Below are positions 8,733-17,693 of a DNA stretch of 64,000 nt, piece by piece. The notes under the pieces were generated by a model. It worked only from the letters and a program-made list of their open reading frames with translations, did no database searches and was not told where the DNA came from. Each line of letters starts with the position of its first letter. Position 1 is the stretch's first letter. Position numbers and translations under genes: made by a program. The stretch lies in the NCBI GenBank assembly GCA_965208025.1, contig OZ242302.1, positions 1,984,001 to 2,048,000 of the forward strand. Reading direction: 5' to 3'. This DNA comes from Bin80 sp965208025. GTDB taxonomy: Bacteria; Bacteroidota; Rhodothermia; Rhodothermales; Bin80.

Positions 8733-9259
8733 ATTTCTCAATCAGGGCGACTAGAATCAATCCTGTCCACGAGATTCTGGGTTGGAATGTTGATCTTAAC
8801 GTTCACGGGGATCTCCTTTCTTTTGCTGGGGGGTGGGTCGTATAGATTGACTGATTACGAATTGAAGTGGAGACAATCAGGAATATAGGAATGGAATGTA
8901 TATCTCAGATGTTAATCACTCATTGGGTGTAAACTGACGTCCTGTCTATGGAGTACAGCAGATGGGGTGAATCGGAATAACGAATTCGGAGATAGTGTTG
9001 AAACGTCGTTTCAAATGACTTTTTAGAGATTGAATTTTGCCGTAATAAGGTGCTACACCTCCAAAAAATACTGACTTCCAGTACTAAGGAAAGGTTGTTT
9101 CGGTACCGTGTTAAGGAGTGAATTGGCTCTCCTGAACCCTATACTCAGGGAATTCAGGGAATGGTTAGGGATGTATTGGAGAACCAAGAGGAGAAGGTTG
9201 TGCGGAAGCGCAATGATGGCAAGTAGCGACGGAGTCAAAGATCAGACCCAGCAAAGGAA
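8733..9259. other. Intergenic region with an in-frame hydrophobic tail after the ATPase stop
   Basis: Directly after the TAA of the ATPase pseudogene the same frame stays open for 51 codons to a TAG at 8886-8888. It encodes a stretch containing FWVGMLILTFTGISFLLLG, which looks like one membrane helix followed by a charged tail. There is no obvious start of its own, so it may be the remnant of a longer membrane-anchored variant. From 8889 to 9259 I see nothing. Confidence 0.3.
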
Positions 9260-9454
9260 TCAAATAATCGCACTAATTTTTTGAAATATTTCGCTTCTTG
9301 GCTCACCCGTCTTGTCGTGAATGAGTTGGACCATCTTGCGCATATTTCCACGAGCGCGCTTCATTTCCTTCTCTTCAAATTCAACTTCGCTCCAAATAGA
9401 CTCAATCTGGCTGCACACCTGCCGCCAATTTTCGTTCATGCGCTCTGTCGCCAT
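9260..9454 (-). CDS. Small acidic/basic helical protein, CsbD-like
   Basis: About 64 residues from the ATG at 9454; a second ATG (NENWRQ) 15 bases inside is also possible. The pattern NWxQ..IxxxW.E.ExEE...RGNMxKMVxLIxDKTGE.RxEIxQKI resembles CsbD-family stress proteins, which are small helical proteins with a conserved Trp and an alternating charged pattern. The match is by eye and moderate, and no molecular role is known for the family. It stands alone on the minus strand just downstream of the fadE unit and could be its last gene, though the spacing is about 50 bases. Confidence 0.5.
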   Translation of the reverse strand: MATERMNENWRQVCSQIESIWSEVEFEEKEMKRARGNMRKMVQLIHDKTGEPRSEIFQKISAII

Positions 9455-9502
9455 CAATGTAGTCGGGTAAGTGAGGTGAGTTAAATCATATCCATTTAAT
9501 GC

Positions 9503-9964
9503 TTATGATGTGAGTCTGTTCCAGAACATGAGGACCAAAAGGACAACCCACAATAGATGTCCAATACCTGAAGTGATGGAAACCGTCCGAGCATAAGAGG
9601 AGGGATTCTCTTGATTCAATTCCATATATTCTTGATTTCCAGTATTTTCCAGCGCTGAGCGCAATCTGCTCCATGCTGGGCGCAAAAACACGAATTGTAT
9701 ACCCAAAAGAACGAGAATGAGCGCGGAAGCAATATGGTACTGGATCTGCCCTGGATATCCACCCCCCAGAATCAATAGCATCATGGAAAAAACAAAGGTC
9801 GCAATGAGCATGGATCCCATCAGAGAGAGGGTTCGAGCTCCATCAACAGCAACAATTGGTTGACCGCCTGCAGCTAATCTCGCTTGACTACCCAGCCGAA
9901 TGCTTAGTCCAAACCAGGCGGATGCAGTTAAAACATGGAGAATCAGCAGGATCGTATGAATCAT
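9503..9964 (-). CDS. Small integral membrane protein
   Basis: 153 residues with four likely membrane helices (about 4-22, 48-68, 77-96, 127-148) joined by short loops, and a conserved-looking N-terminus HTILLILHVLTASAWFGLSI. The layout is like that of small DUF2269/CopD-like heme or metal membrane proteins, but I do not recognise the family with certainty. Its ATG overlaps the stop of fadE by 4 bases (ATGA), so the two are almost surely cotranscribed and translationally coupled. That suggests a membrane role linked to acyl-CoA oxidation, for example electron transfer, though this is only inferred from position. Confidence 0.75.
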   Translation of the reverse strand: MIHTILLILHVLTASAWFGLSIRLGSQARLAAGGQPIVAVDGARTLSLMGSMLIATFVFSMMLLILGGGYPGQIQYHIASALILVLLGIQFVFLRPAWSRLRSALENTGNQEYMELNQENPSSYARTVSITSGIGHLLWVVLLVLMFWNRLTS

Positions 9965-12411
9965 GTTTTTGGGGTAGTTACACTGGCGTGATGGCGTAAG
10001 TAGGATGCCTCATCAAAATCATCTACCTGTACGGCTTCCCATGCAGCACTAGCTGCTTCTTTGATTTTTTTGACCTCATCTTCCGATATGATTCCTGCCT
10101 CGCAGGCCCTCTCAAATCGTGTGTTCTTGGGCTTGCGTTCCAACTGGCCTGCACGCACCGCTGCCAGCACTTTTTTTTCTATTGGGCGAACCCCAGCTAC
10201 CAGACTGAAAGCATGTTCAAACCGGCTGATTCCACGAGTGATATCTTTTCCAAGATAAATTCCTGCCGCCATACGATCACGCTGCGGACCAGGGGTTTGC
10301 ATTCGTCTTGCCACTTCGTGTCCCAATTCATCGGACGGGCCATTTCCAAAACTATTCAACTTGTGCCATAGCAGCGCCGGCCCACGCATCCACCATGTAA
10401 ATCCAGTGATCCTAATATTTGCGAGTAGCCCTTCAAATGCTTTTTGAATTTCAGCAAAAGCGTATTCCATTGACCATTGGAAGAATGGAAGGTCTTCTTT
10501 TCGCTCACCTTCCACTTCAAATCGCCTGATGGTAGCAGTCGCGAGATACATCCAAGAAAAGATATCGGCGAAGCGTCCTGTAATTTTTTCTTTGCGCTTG
10601 AGTTCCCCTCCCAGAGAAGCCATAGCTAAGTCGGCCATGAATGCAAAGGAAGTGCTAATCCAGGTTAATCGACGAACATACTTCCGAACCACTCCACGAC
10701 CAGAAACTGGAGTCGCGTGGCCCCTTGCAATTCCCAAGATCAGACATCTGGCGGCATTCCGAATGACATGTCCAACATGTCCGACAAAAGCACAATCAAA
10801 TTCAGCAATATTTTTGTTGCCCAATGCTACAATTTCTTTGTACGCCCATGGATGAGAGCGAAGGGCTCCTTGACCAAAGATGATCAAAGTTCGGGTCAAG
10901 ATATTTGCACCTTCAACCGTAATGGCGATGGGATTATTTATGTAATGATGGGCCAAAATATTCTTGGGACCAGACGAGATGGCACTCCCCCCCATTATAT
11001 CCATTCCATCATTGATAATTTTTCGGGATAGTTCTGTAAGATTGTACTTTAGCACCGCGGTCACTACAGCTGGTGCCTCTCCACTATCAATAGCCCCAAG
11101 TGTATAGAGTCGTGCCGCATCCATGAGATATACGAAGCCCCCAATCCTGGCCAACGGCTCTTCAATTCCTTCAAATTTTCCAATTGGAAGTCCAAATTGA
11201 CGTCGGACAGCAGCATACGCGGAAACACCCAGAAAGACAGCCTTAGCGCTCCCAACCGAGGAAGCAGGAAGTGAGATCCCCCTCCCAGCAGCAAGGGATT
11301 CCATTAACATCTTCCATCCCGCTCCCACGCCTTTGTGCTCTCCTATGATGGCATCCATTGGCACGACCACATCACGCCCCTTGAAAGGAGCATTAATAAA
11401 GGGAACCCCCAGCGGGTCATGCCTTCGTCCTCGTTCAATTCCCGGGGTATCCGCTGGGATGAGCGCACAGGTAATCCCAAGATGTTCGCCAAGTCCAAGG
11501 AGATTCTCAGGATCTCTGAGCTTAAAAGCCAGTCCCAGAACATCTGCTATACTGGAAAGAGTGATATATCTCTTTTCCCAGTTCAGCCGGACATGCGTCC
11601 TGTTTGTTTCATCCTGAAATACAACCCCATTAGCCAGGAGTGCACCCGCATCACTACCTGCACCAGGCTCCGTTAAAGCAAAAGCCGGGAGAAGTGCCCC
11701 AGAAGCTAAACGGCCCAGATAATATTCCCGCTGTTTTTGAGTCCCGTAGTGTATCAAGAGTTCAGAGGGGCCCAGTGAATTAGGAACCATGACGGTCGTG
11801 GCAATAGGGCCACAGTGTGATTGAAGCTTCATCACCACCGCACTATTTGCCATTGCGGAGAATCCAAGACCACCATACTCGGTCGGGATGATCATCCCAA
11901 ACATTTTCTCACGCTTCATCAAATCCCAAGCTTCCTCAGGGATCTGTCGATCAGCCCAAACCTTCCAATCGTCAACTAAATCACAGAGATCCTGTACCGG
12001 TCCATCCAGGAAATTTTTCTCCTCTTCACTCAGTTCAGGAAAAGACGTCGCTCGAATCCGTGACCAGTTCGGACGACCAGAAAATAATTCTCCCTCTACC
12101 CATACTTTCCCCGCTTCCAATGCAACTCGCTCCGTATCTGAGATCTCCGGCAGTATATTCAATCGGTGAATTACACGCATGACCGGGTCGGTCACCAGAG
12201 CTCTGCGAAGCGCGGGTACAACCAGGATTAAGATCAATACCGCCGCCACAAGAATCAACCAAAGCGGTGCCCCCGCAAAGAAAATAAATAGGAGGGAAGC
12301 CAACCCCCACATCCAGATACGTGCACCATGATAGGCGAGGAAGAGTGCACCCAGAAGACCAATTGTAATACCTTGCCAGAGGATTAGAATACCATATCCG
12401 TATTGCTCCAT
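9961..12411 (-). CDS. fadE: Acyl-CoA dehydrogenase, FadE type
   Basis: 816 residues, close to E. coli FadE (814). It carries out the first, FAD-dependent step of beta-oxidation, making trans-2-enoyl-CoA. The N-terminal ~75 residues hold two or three hydrophobic helices, which place it at the membrane. The dehydrogenase core shows the substrate/FAD motif AFALTEPGAGSDAG, the arginine-rich AAGRGISLPASS stretch and VEGANILTRTLIIFGQGA. The long C-terminal extension (about 530-800) is the DUF1974-type domain of this subgroup. I start at the ATG at 12411, preceded by GGAG at good spacing, rather than at an upstream TTG. It is the first gene of a unit with the membrane protein that overlaps its stop, and the fadN-fadA unit lies about 600 bp upstream on the same strand. 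Confidence 0.92.
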   Translation of the reverse strand: MEQYGYGILILWQGITIGLLGALFLAYHGARIWMWGLASLLFIFFAGAPLWLILVAAVLILILVVPALRRALVTDPVMRVIHRLNILPEISDTERVALEAGKVWVEGELFSGRPNWSRIRATSFPELSEEEKNFLDGPVQDLCDLVDDWKVWADRQIPEEAWDLMKREKMFGMIIPTEYGGLGFSAMANSAVVMKLQSHCGPIATTVMVPNSLGPSELLIHYGTQKQREYYLGRLASGALLPAFALTEPGAGSDAGALLANGVVFQDETNRTHVRLNWEKRYITLSSIADVLGLAFKLRDPENLLGLGEHLGITCALIPADTPGIERGRRHDPLGVPFINAPFKGRDVVVPMDAIIGEHKGVGAGWKMLMESLAAGRGISLPASSVGSAKAVFLGVSAYAAVRRQFGLPIGKFEGIEEPLARIGGFVYLMDAARLYTLGAIDSGEAPAVVTAVLKYNLTELSRKIINDGMDIMGGSAISSGPKNILAHHYINNPIAITVEGANILTRTLIIFGQGALRSHPWAYKEIVALGNKNIAEFDCAFVGHVGHVIRNAARCLILGIARGHATPVSGRGVVRKYVRRLTWISTSFAFMADLAMASLGGELKRKEKITGRFADIFSWMYLATATIRRFEVEGERKEDLPFFQWSMEYAFAEIQKAFEGLLANIRITGFTWWMRGPALLWHKLNSFGNGPSDELGHEVARRMQTPGPQRDRMAAGIYLGKDITRGISRFEHAFSLVAGVRPIEKKVLAAVRAGQLERKPKNTRFERACEAGIISEDEVKKIKEAASAAWEAVQVDDFDEASYLRHHASVTTPKT

Positions 12412-13010
12412 AGAATTCTCCGTTGGCACAGCCAACCACAGGTGATTTCAAAAAGATTGTACGACCTAACGATCAAAAAGACATTTCCAATCAATAAGAG
12501 AAAGATAAGGACTAGCTATTGATGCATTCATCAACCGATCAATTCGCCTGCTTCCGTCTATTCATGAAAATGATACGTTTACTCAGAGTTCATCGGCCAA
12601 AATTCATGGGATCCCCGAATGCGGTCTTTGTTCCACTGGATCTTTCAATGAGTGCGAAATCCATGTCAACCCATCTAGCCAACAATGCTACGATACTAGC
12701 TCAGCAGGTCTCACTACAATGGAAATCTCCGAGATGGCAGGCAGATCATAGAGTATCAACATTAAAATCGTTCAACAATAGGTCCACCTTCAGCCAAACA
12801 AATTAACGGAAGTCCTCCCACCAGCGGGTCGTACATCCAGTCCATTGGTGAACTGATCCCTCTCGGCATCCAACAAGACCGAAACCTGTGGCTATATCTG
12901 GTTCAGAGAGCAGCACGAATTAAACGTTCTGTTCAAGCGAATCAAGATTGGTAGCGTTGCATTATGAATCTCCTGGCGGATGACTTGCCATGATTCTGGA
13001 AGAGCAAAGA
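12412..13010. other. Intergenic region between fadE and fadA
   Basis: About 600 bases. A 95-codon plus-strand frame (12519-12806) has no recognisable protein character and is not called. The fadE promoter should be near the right of 12411 but no clear box is seen. Confidence 0.45.
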
Positions 13011-14189
13011 CTACAGACGTTCAAAGATGGCTGCTGCCCCCATGCCTCCACCAATGCACATGGTACACAGCCCGTATTGAACCCGTTCTCGTTTCATGGC
13101 ATGGAGTAATGTGGCGGTCAACTTTGCTCCTGTACATCCAAGTGGATGCCCCAATGCAATCGCCCCTCCCTGCACATTTACGATCGTTTCGTCAAGATGC
13201 CCCTCACGAATGACCGCCAGAGCTTGGGCAGCAAATGCTTCATTCAGTTCAATGAGCCCGATCTGATCCAGACGAAGATTCGTTTTTTTCAGCACCTTCT
13301 CAATGGCGGGTACAGGGCCAATGCCCATTAAGTCTGGGGAGACACCTGTCACAGCAAACCCAACCATACGGGCAAGCGGCTCCGCGCCTAAACGTGTAGC
13401 CATTGCTTCAGACATGACGACTGTTGCCGCAGCACCATCAGACATTTGGGAGGAGTTCCCTGCCGTGACGCTGCCCTTGTTGCGAAATACAGGACGTAGG
13501 CGAGCCAGCGCCTCTAAACTAGTATCTGCTCTCGGTCCCTCATCCTTGCCAAATTGATAGCTGATCTTTTGAGAAGCCCCATTCTGATAACTTGACTGCT
13601 GGATATTCAAGGGAATAATCTCATCGTGAAAGAGGCCCGCTGACTGGGCGGCAAGTGCACACTCATGTGACCGCAATGCAAATCGATCCTGATCTTCACG
13701 AGAGATATGATATTTCTCAACGATATTCTCCGCTGTATTCCCCATTGAGACATAGACCTCTGGCTGATGATCTACAATATGCGGATCAGGTTGAAAATAA
13801 TATCCGCTCATAGGGACCAGAGTCATGCTCTCCGTTCCACCTGCAATGATACATTCGGCTTCTCCAATACTGATTGCCTGATTCGCCATTGCAATCGTCT
13901 GAAGTCCAGAGGAACAGAAACGATTGACTGTAGCCCCAGGGACAGAATCTGGTAGCCCCGCGCGTCCTGCGATGATACGACCGACATTCATCCCTTGCGG
14001 TCCTTCCGGGAATGCACATCCGATGAGCACATCATCCACATCCTCGGCACTGAGGTTCGGAGTGCGCTCCAGGGCAACCCGAACCGCCTGCGCTCCGATA
14101 TCTTCGGGACGAGTCAAGTGAAGCGCTCCCCGTTTTGCCTTGGCAACTGGTGTACGAAGACTGGTGACTATTACTGCTGATGATTGCAT
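13011..14189 (-). CDS. fadA: 3-ketoacyl-CoA thiolase / acetyl-CoA C-acyltransferase
   Basis: 392 residues, the usual thiolase length. It cleaves 3-ketoacyl-CoA with CoA to give acetyl-CoA and a shortened acyl-CoA. The catalytic residues are all present: nucleophile Cys92 in NRFCSSGLQ, His348 in GHPLGCTGA and Cys378 in CIGGGMGAA. The NEAFA motif is also seen. It lies 12 bases downstream of fadN, in the order of a fadNA operon, so the two act as consecutive enzymes of the same spiral. Confidence 0.95.
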   Translation of the reverse strand: MQSSAVIVTSLRTPVAKAKRGALHLTRPEDIGAQAVRVALERTPNLSAEDVDDVLIGCAFPEGPQGMNVGRIIAGRAGLPDSVPGATVNRFCSSGLQTIAMANQAISIGEAECIIAGGTESMTLVPMSGYYFQPDPHIVDHQPEVYVSMGNTAENIVEKYHISREDQDRFALRSHECALAAQSAGLFHDEIIPLNIQQSSYQNGASQKISYQFGKDEGPRADTSLEALARLRPVFRNKGSVTAGNSSQMSDGAAATVVMSEAMATRLGAEPLARMVGFAVTGVSPDLMGIGPVPAIEKVLKKTNLRLDQIGLIELNEAFAAQALAVIREGHLDETIVNVQGGAIALGHPLGCTGAKLTATLLHAMKRERVQYGLCTMCIGGGMGAAAIFERL

Positions 14190-14201
14190 AGTTTGAGGGA
14201 C

Positions 14202-16562
14202 TCAGTTACGAATGGGACGATTATGCTTCAAGAGACCGATGATTCTCTCTTGGGTTTTCGGCTCGCCCAAAAGACCAAGAAACACCTCCCGCTCCAAGTC
14301 TAATAGATAGGACTCAGAGACATACTGTGCTCCACTTAAATCTCCCCCTGTAAAAACATGTGCCAGTTTCTGAGCCAAATGCATATCATAATCACTGATG
14401 TATCTACCCTGATGTAACTGATAGACTGCGGCACTTAACGCCGCTGCGCCTGGACGCCCGAGTACACGAATGGGTGCAGAGGTTGGGGGGGGATAGTCCT
14501 GCCCGGAAAGCCTTAGTACTTCATGTTTTGCAGCAAAGAAGCGTCGCCGCGGATTCATCACAATGCTAGATTGATCGGGAAGAAGTCCTAACTCACGGGC
14601 TTCATATGCGCTGGTAGAAACAGTTGCCTTCGCAACGGTCTCAAAAGATCTCATCAGATCAGCGAGCAGATTACTGTCATAGCCAAAATTTCTCTGGCTG
14701 GCCCACGATGCAAGTCGCATACTTCCAGTCCCCGCTGGTATGAGTCCCACCCCCAGTTCTACCAGTCCGATATAAGATTCCGCAACCGCAACTGGATTTG
14801 CAGAGGCCATCATCAGTTCACATCCCCCACCCAGCACACGTTGGTGAATAGCAGCTACAACAGGCTTTCGCGCATAATGTATACGTTGCATTGCAGCCTG
14901 AAAATGCGCAATATATTGATCAATCTGATCAAACTTGCCTTCCTGCAAGGCACCCGCCATTTCGGCCAGATTCGCCCCGACGGAAAAGTGTGTCCCTTCA
15001 TTGGCAATCACCAAGCCAACAAAATCAGGACTGTTTTCAACATAATCAATTGCTTCAAATAGTCCATTGATCACATTAAATCCAAGCGTGCATGCCTTGG
15101 ATCGAAATTCAAATAGAGCCGTTGCCTCCCCCAGGTCAATGAGCCCCGATTCTTCATTTGACCACAGATCTGCTCCCGTTTCCTTTTTGATCACGGACAG
15201 GGACCGCTCCGTGGGTGAGCTTTCCTCAAGTATATATTCTTTTTGCTCTGGAACATAGACACTGGCGGGGTGCTCCCTATAGAAAGACGCATCGTCTGGC
15301 ATGGTCAGTACCCACTCGGGTAGCTCAATTCCATCACGGAGCATGGCCGTCCGAACCGAATTAAATCCGATTGCGTCCCAGATTTGAAATGGTCCCATCT
15401 TCCATCCAAATCCTGCAGCGATTGCCCGATCCACACGAGCAGGACTATCCGTAATCTCACCAATCCGCCGTGCTGCATATCCCATCAGATCCAGCATAGT
15501 AGATCGGAAGAACGAGCCTGCACGGCCTTCATCTTCAAAGAGAGCCGAAAGGCGGTGAGGAAGTGAGCCAGCGGACTTGAACGAGGATAGATCTCCAAGA
15601 TCAAGATTCCGGGGGGCCTCATATTCCCCCGTAGAGAGATTTAGAGACCGAATCTGTCCACTTTCTTTTTGATAAAATCCAGCCCCAGACTTTGCACCCA
15701 GAGCTCCCTTCTTCACTAACTCATGCAGTACATCTGGAACCTTGAATCGTTCTCTGGACTCGTCCTCTGGAACGCTGTCAAAAAGGTTCGCACATACAAG
15801 CTGGATCACATCCAGACCGATTAAATCTGACGTTCTGAATGTACCAGACTTCGGCCGTCCCGTTAGTGGCCCAGTCAGTGTATCAATTTCTTCAATCGTA
15901 TACTCGCCACTGACAAAGTGCTGGATCGCCCCCAACATGCCATAAATGCCAATCCGATTCGCTATGAAGTAAGGGACATCATTGGCGAGAACAACTTCTT
16001 TACCAAGGCGAACGCGAGTATACCACTCAATCTGTTCAAGCACATTGGGGTCCGTTTTGGGATGGGGAATCAATTCCATAAGACTCAGATACCTGGGTGG
16101 ATTAAAAAAGTGAGTTCCCAGAAATCGCGGTCGGAACTCTTCACTAAATCCTTGGGCCAGAGAATGAATAGGAATCCCGCTGGTATTCGTAGAGACGATA
16201 CAATCTGGGCCGATATGGAATTCAATTTGTGCGTACAGAGATTTTTTGATGTCTGATCGCTCAATGATCGCCTCAATGATCCATTCAGCCTCGGAAAGTT
16301 CCTCGAGATCATGCTCAATGGTCCCACAACGAATACGCTGTACGGTTACCTTCGTAAAGAATGGATTTGGACTGAACTTTGAAGCGGTCTTGAGCTGCTT
16401 CTTGACGAGAGCCTTTGGATCTGTACCCTCTGGAGCTGCCAAATCCAAGAGCAAAACATTAAGTCCTGCATTTGCCAGATGGGCAGCAATCTGTACTCCC
16501 ATCGTGCCAGCTCCGATCACAGCGGCACGCCGAAACGGCAAAGGCATAAAATCACTTTGCAT
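14202..16562 (-). CDS. fadN: 3-hydroxyacyl-CoA dehydrogenase / enoyl-CoA hydratase, FadN type
   Basis: 786 residues. The NAD-binding 3-hydroxyacyl-CoA dehydrogenase domain comes first (GAGTMG at about 18-23, then NTSGIP and GTHFFNPP), with two C-terminal dehydrogenase helical domains (about 185-400). The crotonase/enoyl-CoA hydratase domain is at the C-terminal side (about 470-680, with GTHFSVGANL and GGGCELMMA). This order is the reverse of E. coli FadB and matches Bacillus FadN (about 789 residues), which also sits in an operon with fadA and fadE. I use the ATG at 16562, which has GGAGAG upstream, instead of a TTG 15 bases earlier. It converts enoyl-CoA to 3-ketoacyl-CoA in two steps and feeds the thiolase encoded 12 bases downstream. 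Confidence 0.92.
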   Translation of the reverse strand: MQSDFMPLPFRRAAVIGAGTMGVQIAAHLANAGLNVLLLDLAAPEGTDPKALVKKQLKTASKFSPNPFFTKVTVQRIRCGTIEHDLEELSEAEWIIEAIIERSDIKKSLYAQIEFHIGPDCIVSTNTSGIPIHSLAQGFSEEFRPRFLGTHFFNPPRYLSLMELIPHPKTDPNVLEQIEWYTRVRLGKEVVLANDVPYFIANRIGIYGMLGAIQHFVSGEYTIEEIDTLTGPLTGRPKSGTFRTSDLIGLDVIQLVCANLFDSVPEDESRERFKVPDVLHELVKKGALGAKSGAGFYQKESGQIRSLNLSTGEYEAPRNLDLGDLSSFKSAGSLPHRLSALFEDEGRAGSFFRSTMLDLMGYAARRIGEITDSPARVDRAIAAGFGWKMGPFQIWDAIGFNSVRTAMLRDGIELPEWVLTMPDDASFYREHPASVYVPEQKEYILEESSPTERSLSVIKKETGADLWSNEESGLIDLGEATALFEFRSKACTLGFNVINGLFEAIDYVENSPDFVGLVIANEGTHFSVGANLAEMAGALQEGKFDQIDQYIAHFQAAMQRIHYARKPVVAAIHQRVLGGGCELMMASANPVAVAESYIGLVELGVGLIPAGTGSMRLASWASQRNFGYDSNLLADLMRSFETVAKATVSTSAYEARELGLLPDQSSIVMNPRRRFFAAKHEVLRLSGQDYPPPTSAPIRVLGRPGAAALSAAVYQLHQGRYISDYDMHLAQKLAHVFTGGDLSGAQYVSESYLLDLEREVFLGLLGEPKTQERIIGLLKHNRPIRN

Positions 16563-16744
16563 CAGATCTCTCCACAATCTATTTCCAAGGTTGAACCCTT
16601 GAGATTCCTACTGTTCCATGGGGATAGTGGGCAACCACTGCACTTTTAATCTCATACCTATTCGCTCCCTCTACCATGACATGATTCAATGAACGATGAT
16701 CTAATATACTTCATTCAATCATAATGAGGGTACGCATATTTTTG

Positions 16745-16768
16745 GGGAATTATATACCTAAGTACCCC
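16745..16768. repeat. Left 24-bp inverted repeat
   Basis: Perfect reverse complement of 17567-17590. It runs from GGGAATTATA to AAGTACCCC. Confidence 0.92.
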
Positions 16769-16887
16769 CAAAAGTTAGAACAAAGTTGCCTATTTATGGA
16801 ACTTTTAGTACCCGAAAACGTATAAGGACCTACATAAACACAAGTGATATCCGGATGAGCGACAAAGTAAGAACTGGATCTGGTCAA

Positions 16888-17001
16888 TCATACCGTCTGT
16901 ATAAACAATCCTTTGATGTCGCTCTCCCTAATTGCCAAGGTACCATCTTCATAGACTAATACGGTGGCGGAAAAAGAACGAGACATGTCTACCTTGCCCA
17001 T
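16888..17001 (-). CDS. Possible 37-residue protein inside the inverted-repeat element
   Basis: The ATG at 17001 opens MGKVDMSRSF, followed by ATVLVYEDGTLAIRES and a TGA. The composition looks protein-like (VLVYEDG strand-turn), but the frame is short and has no clear ribosome site. It may be a fragment of a lost gene. Confidence 0.2.
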   Translation of the reverse strand: MGKVDMSRSFSATVLVYEDGTLAIRESDIKGLFIQTV

Positions 17002-17105
17002 TTTTTACGTTATCCGGTTAGTTGGTTATACGAGCTCATTTGCTTCATCGGGTTTAAGGCCTGATCTCCGCAGCAGTTGTGAAGCTCGGGTGAATTGACC
17101 GATAG

Positions 17106-17125
17106 GTTGTTCATTCATGAACAAC
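17106..17125. promoter_or_regulatory. Perfect 9-bp palindrome, operator-like
   Basis: GTTGTTCAT and ATGAACAAC are separated by two bases, about 235 bp upstream of the AT-hook gene. The arms are perfect and the spacing is that of a dimeric repressor site, but no cognate regulator is seen. Confidence 0.3.
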
Positions 17126-17359
17126 GATTTTGTTTCTCACCGTGCTTTAGCTGATAAATTTAGATCAACTGAGGCTCTTACAAAATTCCCATACAACGTG
17201 CAAAAATATGCCCACAGGCACACCCAGGGCGATATTCTCCTCTGAAGAGGCATTTGGCATTTTCGCAAGAGCCTCTATTATCAATCAATTGTTACTTTCG
17301 GATATAATTCCCCTTAGATAGAATCTGTGTATATTTCTTCAACCAGACAGACCCAAGTA

Positions 17360-17524
17360 ATGAACGACACTCAAAAATCACCTGCACCAACCAAGAAAGG
17401 TGCCAAGCCTCGCGGTCGTCCACGCAAGAACGATATTATGAACCTGCAAAGGTCTATCCCTACAACGCCAGAGGAATTGGCAAAGATGATTCTGAATACG
17501 CCCCCGCGTAAGGTCAAGATTTGA
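17360..17524 (+). CDS. Small AT-hook protein
   Basis: 54 residues from the ATG at 17360; a GTG at 17327 would add 11 residues. The N-terminal half is very basic and contains an AT-hook core (PRGRPRKN), the motif that inserts into the minor groove of AT-rich DNA. The C-terminal half, TTPEELAKMILNTPPRK, resembles a short amphipathic helix followed by a proline-rich tail. It is the only clear gene inside the 846-bp inverted-repeat element and ends 43 bp before the right repeat. An inferred role is binding the AT-rich ends or local chromatin of the element. I do not recognise a named family. Confidence 0.6.
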   Translation: MNDTQKSPAPTKKGAKPRGRPRKNDIMNLQRSIPTTPEELAKMILNTPPRKVKI

Positions 17525-17566
17525 AAAATTGAACTGGTTGGATTCGCGGGGAAACCCTAATCGCGT

Positions 17567-17590
17567 GGGGTACTTAGGTATATAATTCCC
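17567..17590. repeat. Right 24-bp inverted repeat
   Basis: Perfect reverse complement of 16745-16768, followed by the TATTTTTT flank. Confidence 0.92.
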
Positions 17591-17693
17591 TATTTTTTGT
17601 TGATCAGGAAAGGGGGTACTTCAGAGGTCCAAATCAGGCCTATGAAGAAAGCTGATCCGTCAAAAACCGGCGGCGGCTGGGGTACTGCACTGC

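Larger units (their letters stand above)
16745..17590. mobile_element. 846-bp element with perfect 24-bp inverted repeats, probably non-autonomous
   Basis: Two identical 24-bp sequences in inverted orientation (16745-16768 and 17567-17590), each starting GGGAATTATATACC from the outside, bound this segment. The flanks TATTTTTG (16737-16744) and TATTTTTT (17591-17598) match at 7 of 8 positions, like an 8-bp target duplication. GGG ends with 8-bp AT-rich duplications are seen in the IS1595 group, but there is no transposase here. Inside are a 54-codon AT-hook protein gene, a 37-codon frame on the other strand and a perfect 9-bp palindrome. It could be a decayed IS, a MITE-like derivative or a novel mobile cassette. 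Confidence 0.7.

Noticed and set aside
12519..12806. 95-codon frame between fadE and fadA
   Set aside because: No conserved-looking pattern and no ribosome site; treated as chance.
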